DNA of 64,000 nucleotides, taken from positions 1-64,000 of the forward strand of contig CAISYC010000013.1 of the NCBI GenBank assembly GCA_903889565.1, read 5' to 3'. Position 1 is the first letter of the stretch; each line of letters opens with the position of its first letter. Below are positions 35,617 to 43,470 of the stretch, piece after piece. This stretch comes from an uncultured beta proteobacterium. Its GTDB lineage: Bacteria; Pseudomonadota; Gammaproteobacteria; Burkholderiales; SG8-41. The notes under the pieces are model-generated. The model did no database searches and was not told where the DNA came from. It worked only from the letters and a program-made list of their open reading frames with translations. Both the position numbers and the translations under genes were made by a program.

Positions 35617-35988
35617 CTCGCCTTTGGCTCAACGATGCATATTGCACTCACGGGTCGCAATCAGGCTCTGACGAGTGCGGAATACAAGATTTACAGCATG
35701 AAATGTGGTTGCGCGAGGCAAATTGAGCGTTGGCGGGATTGCGGAGAGTTTCCTCGCATGCCGGATTGTAAAGCCGGCAGAGGTGCATTCCGGTTTCCGG
35801 GATCCATGCAGCAAGGCCATTGGCGACCACTGCGGAATGTCGGCTTTCCTTCTTGATCCAGTGGCCGTTGCGCGCCATGGCAAACGGACGATCCCGGTCT
35901 TTTTCCCCAAAAGGTCATTTTGCAACCACGCATCCGCCGAGCTCGGTCGGGCGCAAATCAAATTTAACTCCGCGTTTAAGGGTGGCTT

Positions 35989-37314
35989 ATGAAATCTCTA
36001 TTTATCGGCATTCACAATTGCGCGACATTTTTGGCGACGATCCTGTTGGCAACGTTTGTCGGAAGCCTACATGTGCAATTGGCGGCGGCAGCGGATGAAG
36101 TGTCGATCATTCACGGCGCTCGACTGTATGACGACTGGTTCCGTGAGTCGAATGTCCAGCCGCCAGTCGGTCCGCACCCGTCTTTCCCGGCAAAAAATTC
36201 AGGCGTGCCGGCAAACGAAACTTGGCGTTGCAGTACGTGCCACGGCATGGACTACAAGGGCAGCAATGGCATGGTCGGCATTCGGACGCGTCAGGGCGCG
36301 GATGTCAAAGCGATCATCGCATTGTTGAAGAATGCGACTCACAAATACGATGCTTTGATCAGCGAAAGCGATCTGCAGGACATTGCCACTTTTGTCAGCT
36401 CCGGGCAAATGGATATGGCCGCAATTGTCGATGCCTCGCGGCGCGCCAAGCCAACCGCTCAATCATTTGAAAAGGTTTATGGAACAATTTGCGCTGGCTG
36501 CCACGATCTCGATGGCCGGCGCATGCGCGGCATTCCGCCGCTTGGCGAGGCGGCACGGCAACGGCCCAACGAAGTTCTGCACTCGATTTTGTTCGGGCAT
36601 CCTGGACGTGAAATGCCGGCGTTGCTGCCATTGGGAGTTGATGTTGCAGCAAAAATGCTTGCCTACCTGCAGACACTGCCAGCGGTCAATTTGTCTGTCT
36701 CCGTCGCGCATGGCGGTCGTTTATATGACGATTGGCAGGCCGAAGAGGGCGCGCGCAAGCAGGCCTTGGCTCATCCTTCTTATCCCGCGACGGGCTATTA
36801 CGCCAAACAGCCGCAAGTGACGTGGCGTTGCAGAACGTGTCATGGCTGGGATTACAAGGGAAATCAGGGCGAGTACGCAACCGGTCCATCCGCTACAGGG
36901 ATAAAAGGGATCCGCGGCATGGCCGGCGGCGACACTGCGCAGATCATGGCCCTGCTTCGTAACAGTACACACCAATACGGCGCGGTACTGAAAGAGCGCG
37001 ATATTCTAGATCTGGCGAACTTTGTAAGTTCCGGGCAGATCGATATGGATATCGCGATTGATCGCACCAGTCGCCGCTTCAAAGGTGATGCCGGTCATGG
37101 CAGCCCGTACTTCAGGGCGATATGCGCGAGTTGTCACGGTCAGGATGGAAAACGAATTACGACAACGTCGCTCGGTCGGCTGGTCAAGCGAAACCCCTAC
37201 GGCAGCATGCATATGATACTGAACGGGCATCCCGATGAAAAAATGCCCGCACTGCGGGAGCTCGACCTCCAACTCGCCATTGATATTCTGACTTATGTCC
37301 AAGACATTCCGTGA
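35989..37314 (+). CDS. Periplasmic tetrahaem cytochrome c built from two duplicated dihaem halves
   Basis: 441 aa; N-terminal hydrophobic signal (CATFLATILLATFVGSLHVQ, then LAAAA). Four CXXCH sites near residues 81, 168, 281 and 379. The protein is an internal tandem duplication: HGARLYDDWFRE / HGGRLYDDWQAE, TWRCSTCHGMDYKG / TWRCRTCHGWDYKG, ATFVSSGQMDM / ANFVSSGQIDM, HPGREMPAL / HPDEKMPAL. Each half has two class-I-like haem folds, with MPAL possibly supplying Met ligands. Not a family I can name. Likely a periplasmic electron carrier in the island. Confidence 0.85.
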   Translation: MKSLFIGIHNCATFLATILLATFVGSLHVQLAAAADEVSIIHGARLYDDWFRESNVQPPVGPHPSFPAKNSGVPANETWRCSTCHGMDYKGSNGMVGIRTRQGADVKAIIALLKNATHKYDALISESDLQDIATFVSSGQMDMAAIVDASRRAKPTAQSFEKVYGTICAGCHDLDGRRMRGIPPLGEAARQRPNEVLHSILFGHPGREMPALLPLGVDVAAKMLAYLQTLPAVNLSVSVAHGGRLYDDWQAEEGARKQALAHPSYPATGYYAKQPQVTWRCRTCHGWDYKGNQGEYATGPSATGIKGIRGMAGGDTAQIMALLRNSTHQYGAVLKERDILDLANFVSSGQIDMDIAIDRTSRRFKGDAGHGSPYFRAICASCHGQDGKRITTTSLGRLVKRNPYGSMHMILNGHPDEKMPALRELDLQLAIDILTYVQDIP

Positions 37315-37620
37315 GCGCAGGGCTTCCGGGGTCGATGGAAATTTGATGTCAGATATTGATTGATCATGCAAAAAGTGGCAGGAATTGTCGCTATCAATAA
37401 CTATTTGAAATTGATTACGCATTGCGGTTGATCTACATCAAATCATCCGGTGCGGGACGGTGCATCATAATAAATGGCGGTTAATTTGAGCATGCGGACT
37501 CCCTTTAGAACTGTGGGTTCCCAGCTCTCTGAGGGTTTGCTTACTGATATTGAAGCGGCACCGGTTACACGCTGAAGAATTTTTGTTTGCATTGCAAAAA
37601 CTTAGACGACGGAGGTTTTC
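37315..37620. other. Intergenic region with FNR box upstream of the cytochrome gene
   Basis: About 306 bp, AT-rich, no coding sequence. It contains the perfect box at 37428-37441 and a CATAAT -10-like hexamer (37466-37471), and ends with ACGGAGG serving as ribosome-binding site for the TTG start at 37621. Confidence 0.6.
37428..37441. promoter_or_regulatory. Perfect FNR/ANR-type box TTGAT-CTAC-ATCAA
   Basis: Exact consensus. CATAAT (five of six to TATAAT) follows at 37466-37471, close to class II geometry, so activation of the monohaem cytochrome at 37621 under low oxygen is likely. Confidence 0.8.
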
Positions 37621-37980
37621 TTGAAAAAAACGAATATCCTGGGCTTTTCATTTGCGCTGCTAATTGCCGGTGCTGGATTGCTGAATTCGCCAACTGCGGT
37701 GGCGGCCGATGAAGAGGCCGCGCGTGCGCTTGCCAAGCAGAACAACTGCTTCAAGTGCCACTCTGTTGACAAAGATAAGGACGGGCCGGCATGGAAGAAG
37801 GTCGCTGAAAAATACAAGGGCAAGGGCAACGGGGAGGCGCGTCTGATCGAGCATCTTACCTCAGGCGAGAAAGCAAAATTCCCGGATGGGCACGAAGAAG
37901 AGCACAAGATCATCAAGACCTCACCGCCCAAAGACATGGCACAGGTCAAAAATCTGGTTCAATGGATTCTGGCGCTTTAG
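37621..37980 (+). CDS. Small periplasmic monohaem cytochrome c
   Basis: 119 aa, TTG start with ACGGAGG upstream. Signal peptide MKKTNILGFSFALLIAGAGL; haem site CFKCHS near residue 43. Paralogue of the protein encoded at 34901-35251 (shared EEAARALAKQNNCFKCH and GPAWKKVAEKYKGK patterns). Class I cytochrome c, probable shuttle between inner-membrane quinol oxidase components and the outer-membrane conduit. Ends at its own terminator. Confidence 0.9.
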   Translation: MKKTNILGFSFALLIAGAGLLNSPTAVAADEEAARALAKQNNCFKCHSVDKDKDGPAWKKVAEKYKGKGNGEARLIEHLTSGEKAKFPDGHEEEHKIIKTSPPKDMAQVKNLVQWILAL

Positions 37981-38023
37981 AACGCCAATTGAGAATCTTT
38001 TTGCCGGTGTATAGCGTTAATTC

Positions 38024-38052
38024 GGGGCTGATCTAACCGGCCCCTTTTTTTT
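38024..38052 (+). terminator. Rho-independent terminator after the monohaem cytochrome
   Basis: GGGGCTG - ATCTAAC - CGGCCCC followed by eight T. It lies between the cytochrome and the NapC/CymA-type gene, so read-through or a further promoter is needed for the latter. Confidence 0.85.
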
Positions 38053-38072
38053 ACTCTTTGGAATAGTGCGAA

Positions 38073-38669
38073 ATGGCTGACAAAAAAGACGGTGCGATCA
38101 GGCGCTGTTGGGCTGCGCTGAAAAAACCGAGCGCTAAATGTTCTATTCTGGCTTTGCTGATAGTGGGTTTTTTTTCCGGCATCATCTTCTGGGGGGGCTT
38201 CAACACGGCGATGGAGGCCACCAACCAGTTGGAGTTTTGCATCAGTTGCCACGAGATGCGGGATACGGTTTATCAGGAATACAAGGAAACGATTCACTAC
38301 AGCAATCGCACAGGCGTTCGCGCGATTTGTCCGGATTGTCATGTGCCCAAGGATTGGACGCATAAATTGTGGCGCAAAGCCAAAGCCAGCGCCGAGGTCT
38401 GGGGAAAGCTGACCGGTTTAATCGATACCAAAGAGAAGTTCGAGGCGAGGCGGATTGTTCTGGCGACCGACGAGTGGGAGCGCATGAAATCGCGCAACTC
38501 TATCGAGTGCCGCAACTGCCACAATTTCGATGCGATGAGTCCGGATCTGCAGAAAGCGACACCTTACAAGAAACACATGAAGGCGAAGGCAGAGGGTAAA
38601 AGCTGCATCGATTGCCACAAGGGTATTGCACATCATCTGCCCAAGGAATACGAAGACCCGGATGAGTAA
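38073..38669 (+). CDS. NapC/NirT/CymA-type tetrahaem quinol dehydrogenase
   Basis: 198 aa. Single N-terminal membrane anchor at about residues 24-43 (SILALLIVGFFSGIIFWGGF) without cleavage, then four CXXCH haems near residues 56, 86, 146 and 178. EFCISCHEMRDTVYQEYKET matches the NapC/NirT first-haem region. Such proteins oxidise menaquinol/ubiquinol and hand electrons to periplasmic cytochromes; CymA in Shewanella feeds MtrA. Encoded between a monohaem cytochrome and the MtrA-like gene, supporting that role. Direction could reverse in Fe(II) oxidisers. Confidence 0.92.
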   Translation: MADKKDGAIRRCWAALKKPSAKCSILALLIVGFFSGIIFWGGFNTAMEATNQLEFCISCHEMRDTVYQEYKETIHYSNRTGVRAICPDCHVPKDWTHKLWRKAKASAEVWGKLTGLIDTKEKFEARRIVLATDEWERMKSRNSIECRNCHNFDAMSPDLQKATPYKKHMKAKAEGKSCIDCHKGIAHHLPKEYEDPDE

Positions 38670-38731
38670 TGTGGATCGGGGGCGACGTCAAAACAGCAAC
38701 ATGTACATATAGTCACTCGACCCCGTAATCA

Positions 38732-38745
38732 CTGATCCAGATCAA
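38732..38745. promoter_or_regulatory. Near-perfect FNR-type box CTGAT-CCAG-ATCAA
   Basis: One mismatch to the consensus; 52 bp (about five helical turns) upstream of the second box, so both could lie on the same DNA face. Confidence 0.5.
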
Positions 38746-38783
38746 ACTTCTTTTATTTTGCCGAACGATGATATTGATGATTA

Positions 38784-38797
38784 GTGATTCAAATCAA
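38784..38797. promoter_or_regulatory. Near-perfect FNR-type box GTGAT-TCAA-ATCAA
   Basis: One mismatch to the consensus. Its centre is about 32 bp from the centre of the CATAGT -10-like hexamer (38820-38825), the class II arrangement. Confidence 0.6.
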
Positions 38798-38992
38798 GTT
38801 TTGCCAGTGTGACATATGGCATAGTCTTCGAGAAGGTGGTTCCGGACCGGTTAACCGAGGTAAAAGCGGGTTCGATGACCGGGTTGTGCGGCATAACGTA
38901 GTCGGGCGGGTGGTGTCGGTCGGTTGCCAAAGATTGATGCGCCAAGGTAGCGCTGGAAATCTGGTGTCTGGTTCAGTAAATAGGGGAAATGA

Positions 38993-39946
38993 ATGAAAAG
39001 CTTTCAACGAATGCTGCTCTGGCTGGCGTGTTATGTCTGCGTCCTGCTTGCCAATAGCGCTGTCGCTGCAGATGCAGCGCCGGAGAAAAGCAGGTTGCCG
39101 GAACGTTACAGCGTCTGCACCAAGTGCCATGACGAGAGCGAAGACCAGCCGATTCTTTCCCTGCTGCAAACCAAGCATGGTGTTACCGCCGACAGCAGAA
39201 CACCGGATTGCCAGTCCTGCCATGGCGGGAGCGAAGCGCATGTCAGAAATCCGCAAGGACTGTCCACGCGTCCATCCCCCGATGTCGTATTCAAGAAAGG
39301 CACTTACGGGTTGACTGACGAGCGTGTTCGCTCTGGCCAGTGCCTGACCTGCCATAAGGGCACAGCTCGCGCGCGCTGGGACGGCAGCACGCATCCGAAT
39401 AATCAGGTTGCATGCAACGACTGCCACAGGGTGCACTTACCCAAAGATCCGGTGTTGACGAAGAAGACGCAGAACGAGGTTTGCTTCCGCTGTCACAAGG
39501 AGCAGCGCGCCGCCAGCTTCAAGATTTCGACGCACCCGATCCAGGAAGGCAAAGTCGTTTGCGCCGACTGCCATAATCCGCACGGCTCTTCCGGACCGAG
39601 CATGGTCAAGAAGAACACTATCACCGAAACCTGCTGGCAGTGCCACGCCGAGAAGCGCGGCCCCTTCCTGTTCGAACACCAACCGGTGGTCGAGAACTGC
39701 GCTTACTGCCACGCGCCGCACGGTTCCAACATTTCGCCGCTGATGATTTCGCGCAGTCCGTTCCTGTGCCAGTCCTGCCATGACGGTTCGCACGCCAGCG
39801 GCAGCCCGATCGGGGCCGCTGTCGCCGGCAACCAAGGCGGTTTTGCTGGTAATCCGAGTGCGAATACTACCGGTCGTGGTTGCCTCGATTGCCACGCCCA
39901 GATTCACGGCTCAAACAGCCCCAACGGCGGCTTCTTGCAGCGCTAA
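38993..39946 (+). CDS. mtrA: Decahaem cytochrome c, MtrA/MtoA/PioA (DmsE) type
   Basis: 317 aa; signal peptide MKSFQRMLLWLACYVCVLL then ANSAVAA. Ten CXXCH motifs near residues 42, 73, 117, 141, 164, 190, 214, 236, 259 and 297, the number and size of MtrA/MtoA. Repeated NPHGSSGP / APHGSNISPL blocks between haems are typical of the DmsE family. MtrA plugs into the MtrB barrel to carry electrons across the outer membrane. The barrel gene follows immediately (17 bp), confirming the pair. I use mtrA in the family sense; mtoA would suit an iron oxidiser. Confidence 0.93.
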   Translation: MKSFQRMLLWLACYVCVLLANSAVAADAAPEKSRLPERYSVCTKCHDESEDQPILSLLQTKHGVTADSRTPDCQSCHGGSEAHVRNPQGLSTRPSPDVVFKKGTYGLTDERVRSGQCLTCHKGTARARWDGSTHPNNQVACNDCHRVHLPKDPVLTKKTQNEVCFRCHKEQRAASFKISTHPIQEGKVVCADCHNPHGSSGPSMVKKNTITETCWQCHAEKRGPFLFEHQPVVENCAYCHAPHGSNISPLMISRSPFLCQSCHDGSHASGSPIGAAVAGNQGGFAGNPSANTTGRGCLDCHAQIHGSNSPNGGFLQR

Positions 39947-39963
39947 TATTTTTGGAGATTGTG

Positions 39964-42282
39964 ATGAGAAATTTCACTGCGAAAATAAACCGTCGGATGT
40001 TGGCGCTGGCGGTTCAGGCGGCGCTGGTCGCGATCTATGCGATGCCGGCTCATGCCGATGACGCTGCCAATGACACCGATGAGCTGAAAGCTTTGATAAT
40101 GCCGACCAATTCCATTGAGATCGGCGGGGCATACTCTTTTAATCAATCGCAAAAATTTGGCGAATACAATGGCATGAACAAGCAAGGCGCATATGGGATC
40201 GGCAATTTCAGCTACCGCGGCGGCAATGCCTACGGCCTTGGCGACGGCAACGGCATACGGCGCTATGAAGTGACGGGTACCGATCTCGGCACGACCATGC
40301 GCAGCATAGGCGGGTCGGTGAGCGATCAGGGCAAGTGGGGTTTCGGTCTCAATTATGACGAGTTGCAGCACAACACCGGCGGCGGCTACCAGACGCCTTA
40401 TAGCGGCACCATGGGTGGGAATGTATTTACTCTGCCGAACTTTGGCGCGGCTGCCAATACCCGTACCTTGACCCCGGCGCAACTGGGGCAGTTTGGCTCG
40501 CTGGATGTCAATAACAACAGGAACAACACGTCGGCTTTCGGCACCATGGTTCTGGATTCACACTGGGACCTGAGAGTGGATTTCAACCATCTGGATCAGT
40601 CGGGGGCGAAGCTGCAGTCCGTCGCCTCTGCACCATTAACCGGAGTAACCGGCCAGAAAGTTGCGCTGTTGCCGATGCCAACCAATTCGAGAACCGAAAC
40701 GGCTAATGTGGCGCTGAACTGGGCCGGCGAAAAGGCTTATGCGACGGTCGCCTATTATGGTTCTTTCTATCGCGACAATTACAACGGTTTTCATTTTAGT
40801 ACATTTGCGAATGCGCCTAACGTGATGGAAACGTTTGGCACTCCGCCGGACAATAATTTCCACCAGCTCAATTTCACCGGCGGTTACGCATTTTCGAGCA
40901 AGACCAAACTGGCCGGCGGTCTCTCCTATTCATACAACACCCAGAACACTGATTACGCATACGACAACATTGCCGGAACGGTGATGAAGACTCCATCGCC
41001 GACGACTTCTCTCAATGGTGCGGTTTCCAACATCCATGCCGACGTAAAACTGACGGACCAAACCACTAAAGATCTGACGCTTTCGGCCGGCCTTAAATAT
41101 GATGACCGCGAGAACAGGACTTCGTCCAACATCTACAACTTTATTTCCGTTGGGGGCAGCACTGGCACTTATCCGAATACGCCACTTAGCATCAAACGTA
41201 CACAGGCAGAAGTGGCCGGCGATTATCGCCTGGATACCAAGCAGAAAATACGTGTTGCGCTCAACTATGATCAGATGGATCGCTATTGCAATTCCTACGC
41301 GATAGGCCCGGGTACCACAACAGCGTATGCCCCAGGTACCAATTGCGTGACCGCGACCGAGACCCGAAGCGGCAAACTCAGCGGCAGCTACCGATTGAAG
41401 GCGACCGACGACCTTAATTTCAACGCCGCCTACGCGTTCGACGCGCGAAGAACGAGTTGGGACGAGAACGCGCGTGATGCCATGATCAGTACGAACGGCA
41501 CTTTTCCGCTCCCGGCAGCGGCGGGCTCCGGATTAAACGGCGGCGATTACCGGGGCTTTAATCCCTACTTCGATGCGTCCCGCAATCAGAATATGCTGAA
41601 ATCGGGGGCCAGTTGGCAGGCCACTCCTCAGTTGTCTTTCTCGGGGAATGCGCGCTACACGGATGACAAGTACCTCGAAATGTATGGGGTTCAGAGAGGC
41701 CACTCGTGGGGTGTCGACCTCGATTCAAGCTATATATACCGGGCGCAAGGCACGATTACCGTGTATTTCACGCAGCAGGAGAGAACGCGGGACCTGACGG
41801 ACATTCAACGGTCCCCCTATCAGGCGCCATCGGCTACCGTGCCGAGCGGGGCCACCTTTTCGAATAACATGCGGGATCGTGATTCGACGCTGGGGCTCAA
41901 TATCAAGCAGGCCGGATTAATGCATGGCAAACTCGACCTTGCCGGCGATGTGGCGGTTTCGCTGGGCAGAACCGATTACTATACGATTCTCAACTATAGT
42001 CTCCTGAGCGGACTCCCTTGCAATGCGCCCTCTGTCGGATCCTGCGGTTCGCCACCGACCATCCGCAATCAGATGATACAGTTGAAGCTGACCGGTCACT
42101 ACCAGTTGGAAAAGGCGACCAAGCTCTCACTGGGTTACACCTACCGTACGCTTCGTTCTGACGATTTTTACTACAACGCGCTGCAGTATAGTTTCACGCC
42201 GACAGGTGTTCTGCCGACCAATCAACCGGCGCCCAGCTATACCCAAAACGTTCTCTATGCGAGCGTTGTTCACAGCTTTTAA
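39964..42282 (+). CDS. mtrB: MtrB/PioB-family decahaem-associated outer-membrane beta-barrel
   Basis: 772 aa; signal peptide MRNFTAKINRRMLALAVQAA then LVAIYAMPAHA. The rest alternates amphipathic strands with long polar loops rich in Tyr, Asn and Gly, and ends in Phe (ASVVHSF), the usual outer-membrane assembly signal. Size and position directly after the decahaem gene identify the MtrB/PioB family. The N-terminal CXXC found in Shewanella MtrB is absent; four cysteines occur in two later loops (RYCNSYA, GTNCVTA, GLPCNAP, GSCGSPP), perhaps as disulfides. Forms the sheath for MtrA. Confidence 0.92.
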   Translation: MRNFTAKINRRMLALAVQAALVAIYAMPAHADDAANDTDELKALIMPTNSIEIGGAYSFNQSQKFGEYNGMNKQGAYGIGNFSYRGGNAYGLGDGNGIRRYEVTGTDLGTTMRSIGGSVSDQGKWGFGLNYDELQHNTGGGYQTPYSGTMGGNVFTLPNFGAAANTRTLTPAQLGQFGSLDVNNNRNNTSAFGTMVLDSHWDLRVDFNHLDQSGAKLQSVASAPLTGVTGQKVALLPMPTNSRTETANVALNWAGEKAYATVAYYGSFYRDNYNGFHFSTFANAPNVMETFGTPPDNNFHQLNFTGGYAFSSKTKLAGGLSYSYNTQNTDYAYDNIAGTVMKTPSPTTSLNGAVSNIHADVKLTDQTTKDLTLSAGLKYDDRENRTSSNIYNFISVGGSTGTYPNTPLSIKRTQAEVAGDYRLDTKQKIRVALNYDQMDRYCNSYAIGPGTTTAYAPGTNCVTATETRSGKLSGSYRLKATDDLNFNAAYAFDARRTSWDENARDAMISTNGTFPLPAAAGSGLNGGDYRGFNPYFDASRNQNMLKSGASWQATPQLSFSGNARYTDDKYLEMYGVQRGHSWGVDLDSSYIYRAQGTITVYFTQQERTRDLTDIQRSPYQAPSATVPSGATFSNNMRDRDSTLGLNIKQAGLMHGKLDLAGDVAVSLGRTDYYTILNYSLLSGLPCNAPSVGSCGSPPTIRNQMIQLKLTGHYQLEKATKLSLGYTYRTLRSDDFYYNALQYSFTPTGVLPTNQPAPSYTQNVLYASVVHSF

Positions 42283-42331
42283 TTGACGCAGGTATCCAAT
42301 GGCGCGTCGGTCTTTGCCGTTGACTGGATAG

Positions 42332-42360
42332 GAAAAAGCCGGCGCACGCCGGCTTTTTCC
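42332..42360. terminator. Terminator closing the mtrAB-like operon
   Basis: GAAAAAGCCGGCG - CAC - GCCGGCTTTTTC: a perfect stem with A/T flanks, able to act in both directions. Confidence 0.92.
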
Positions 42361-42499
42361 ATTTTGGGGTTGTGAGTGGATTCAAATCCTGACGGTCGGT
42401 GAGTTAGGCGTCCATCCCGTTGTGTAGTGCCTCGCTTAAAATTGCGGTAGGCTTGCCCTCAATAAATTTGCTGACCATGCAAATATCGGAGGGAAATTT

Positions 42500-43465
42500 A
42501 TGAATCGCTTAGTTGCGGGTGTTGTCGGCGCGCTGACTGCTTTACCTTCCGCAACCGCCTGTGCACAAACCTGGCCGACCAAACCCGTGCGCATCGTCGT
42601 GCCGTTCGCGCCGGGCGGCGGCGTCGATACGGTGTCGCGCTTTCTCGCGCAAAAGCTGACCGAGCAACTCGCAACATCATTTATCGTTGAGAATCGCGCC
42701 GGGGGCGGGGGCCTGCTGGGCGCCGAGCTGGTGGCGAAGGCGTCGCCCGACGGCTATACCTTGCTGACCTCGGCGCCGGAGTTCTCGATCAATCCAAGCG
42801 TCAAGGCGAAGATGCCGTTCGATGTGCAGAAGGACTTCGTGTTTGTTTCGCAGCTGACCTCGGGGCAGTTCCTGCTCGCCTGTCATCCTTCGGTGCCGGT
42901 GAAGTCGGTGCGCGAACTGATTGCGCTGGCGAAAGCAAAACCGGGCCGGCTCAACTATGGTTCGTCCGGCACCGGCAGCATCAATCATCTGGCCGGCGAA
43001 CTGCTGCAATCCATGACCGGCATCCGCTGGGGCCATGTACCGTTCAAGGGTTCCGGCCCGTCGCTGATCGGCCTGATGGGCGGCGAGGTCGATTTTTCCT
43101 TCGGCAGCACGACATCGCTGATCGATCAGGTGCGCGCCGGGCGCGTGCGCGCGGTTGCGGTGACCGGCCCCGCGCGTTATGGCGAGTTGCCCGAGGTGCC
43201 GACGATCGCCGAATCCGGCGTGCCCGGCTACAACGTTACCGGCTGGTACGGGCTCTATGCGCCGGCCGGCACGCCGATGGAAGTCGCGCGCAAGCTGCAA
43301 ACGGAGGCCGCGCGCGGATTCAATGCGCCCGACCTGCGCGACAAGCTGATCAAGGCGGGCAACGAGCCGGTGGTGAGCACCCCCGAAGTCTTCGAAGCAT
43401 TCATGCGCGCCGAAATCGCCAAATGGGGCAGGGTCGTCAAGGAAGCCAAACTGACCCTCGAATAA
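42500..43465 (+). CDS. Bug/TctC-family periplasmic solute-binding protein
   Basis: 321 aa. Signal peptide MNRLVAGVVGALTALPSATAC; mature WPTKPVRIVVPFAPGGGVD, VENRAGGGGLLG, GYTLLTSA, HVPFKGSGPS. Canonical Bug ligand motifs. SD GGAGG before ATG. It sits between the electron-transfer island and the CysB-like regulator, convergent with the latter (5 bp between stops). No permease nearby. Confidence 0.92.
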   Translation: MNRLVAGVVGALTALPSATACAQTWPTKPVRIVVPFAPGGGVDTVSRFLAQKLTEQLATSFIVENRAGGGGLLGAELVAKASPDGYTLLTSAPEFSINPSVKAKMPFDVQKDFVFVSQLTSGQFLLACHPSVPVKSVRELIALAKAKPGRLNYGSSGTGSINHLAGELLQSMTGIRWGHVPFKGSGPSLIGLMGGEVDFSFGSTTSLIDQVRAGRVRAVAVTGPARYGELPEVPTIAESGVPGYNVTGWYGLYAPAGTPMEVARKLQTEAARGFNAPDLRDKLIKAGNEPVVSTPEVFEAFMRAEIAKWGRVVKEAKLTLE

Positions 43466-43470
43466 ACGAA

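Larger units (their letters stand above)
35252..35988. other. 737-bp divergent regulatory region, no gene
   Basis: Separates the minus-strand cytochrome operon from the plus-strand tetrahaem gene. I see no convincing coding sequence: open frames here lack family similarity and ribosome-binding sites. It contains one perfect and two near-perfect FNR-type boxes, annotated separately. The portion 35700-35988 shows nothing recognisable. Confidence 0.6.
38670..38992. other. 323-bp regulatory gap before the mtrA-like gene
   Basis: No coding sequence. It contains two near-perfect FNR-type boxes (38732, 38784), with CATAGT at 38820-38825 exactly where a class II -10 is expected for the second box. 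The remaining ~160 bp leader shows nothing recognisable. Confidence 0.6.

Noticed and set aside
35563-35992. Short plus-strand open frames in the 737-bp divergent region
   Set aside because: They overlap FNR-type boxes, lack ribosome sites and family similarity; treated as regulatory or leader DNA.
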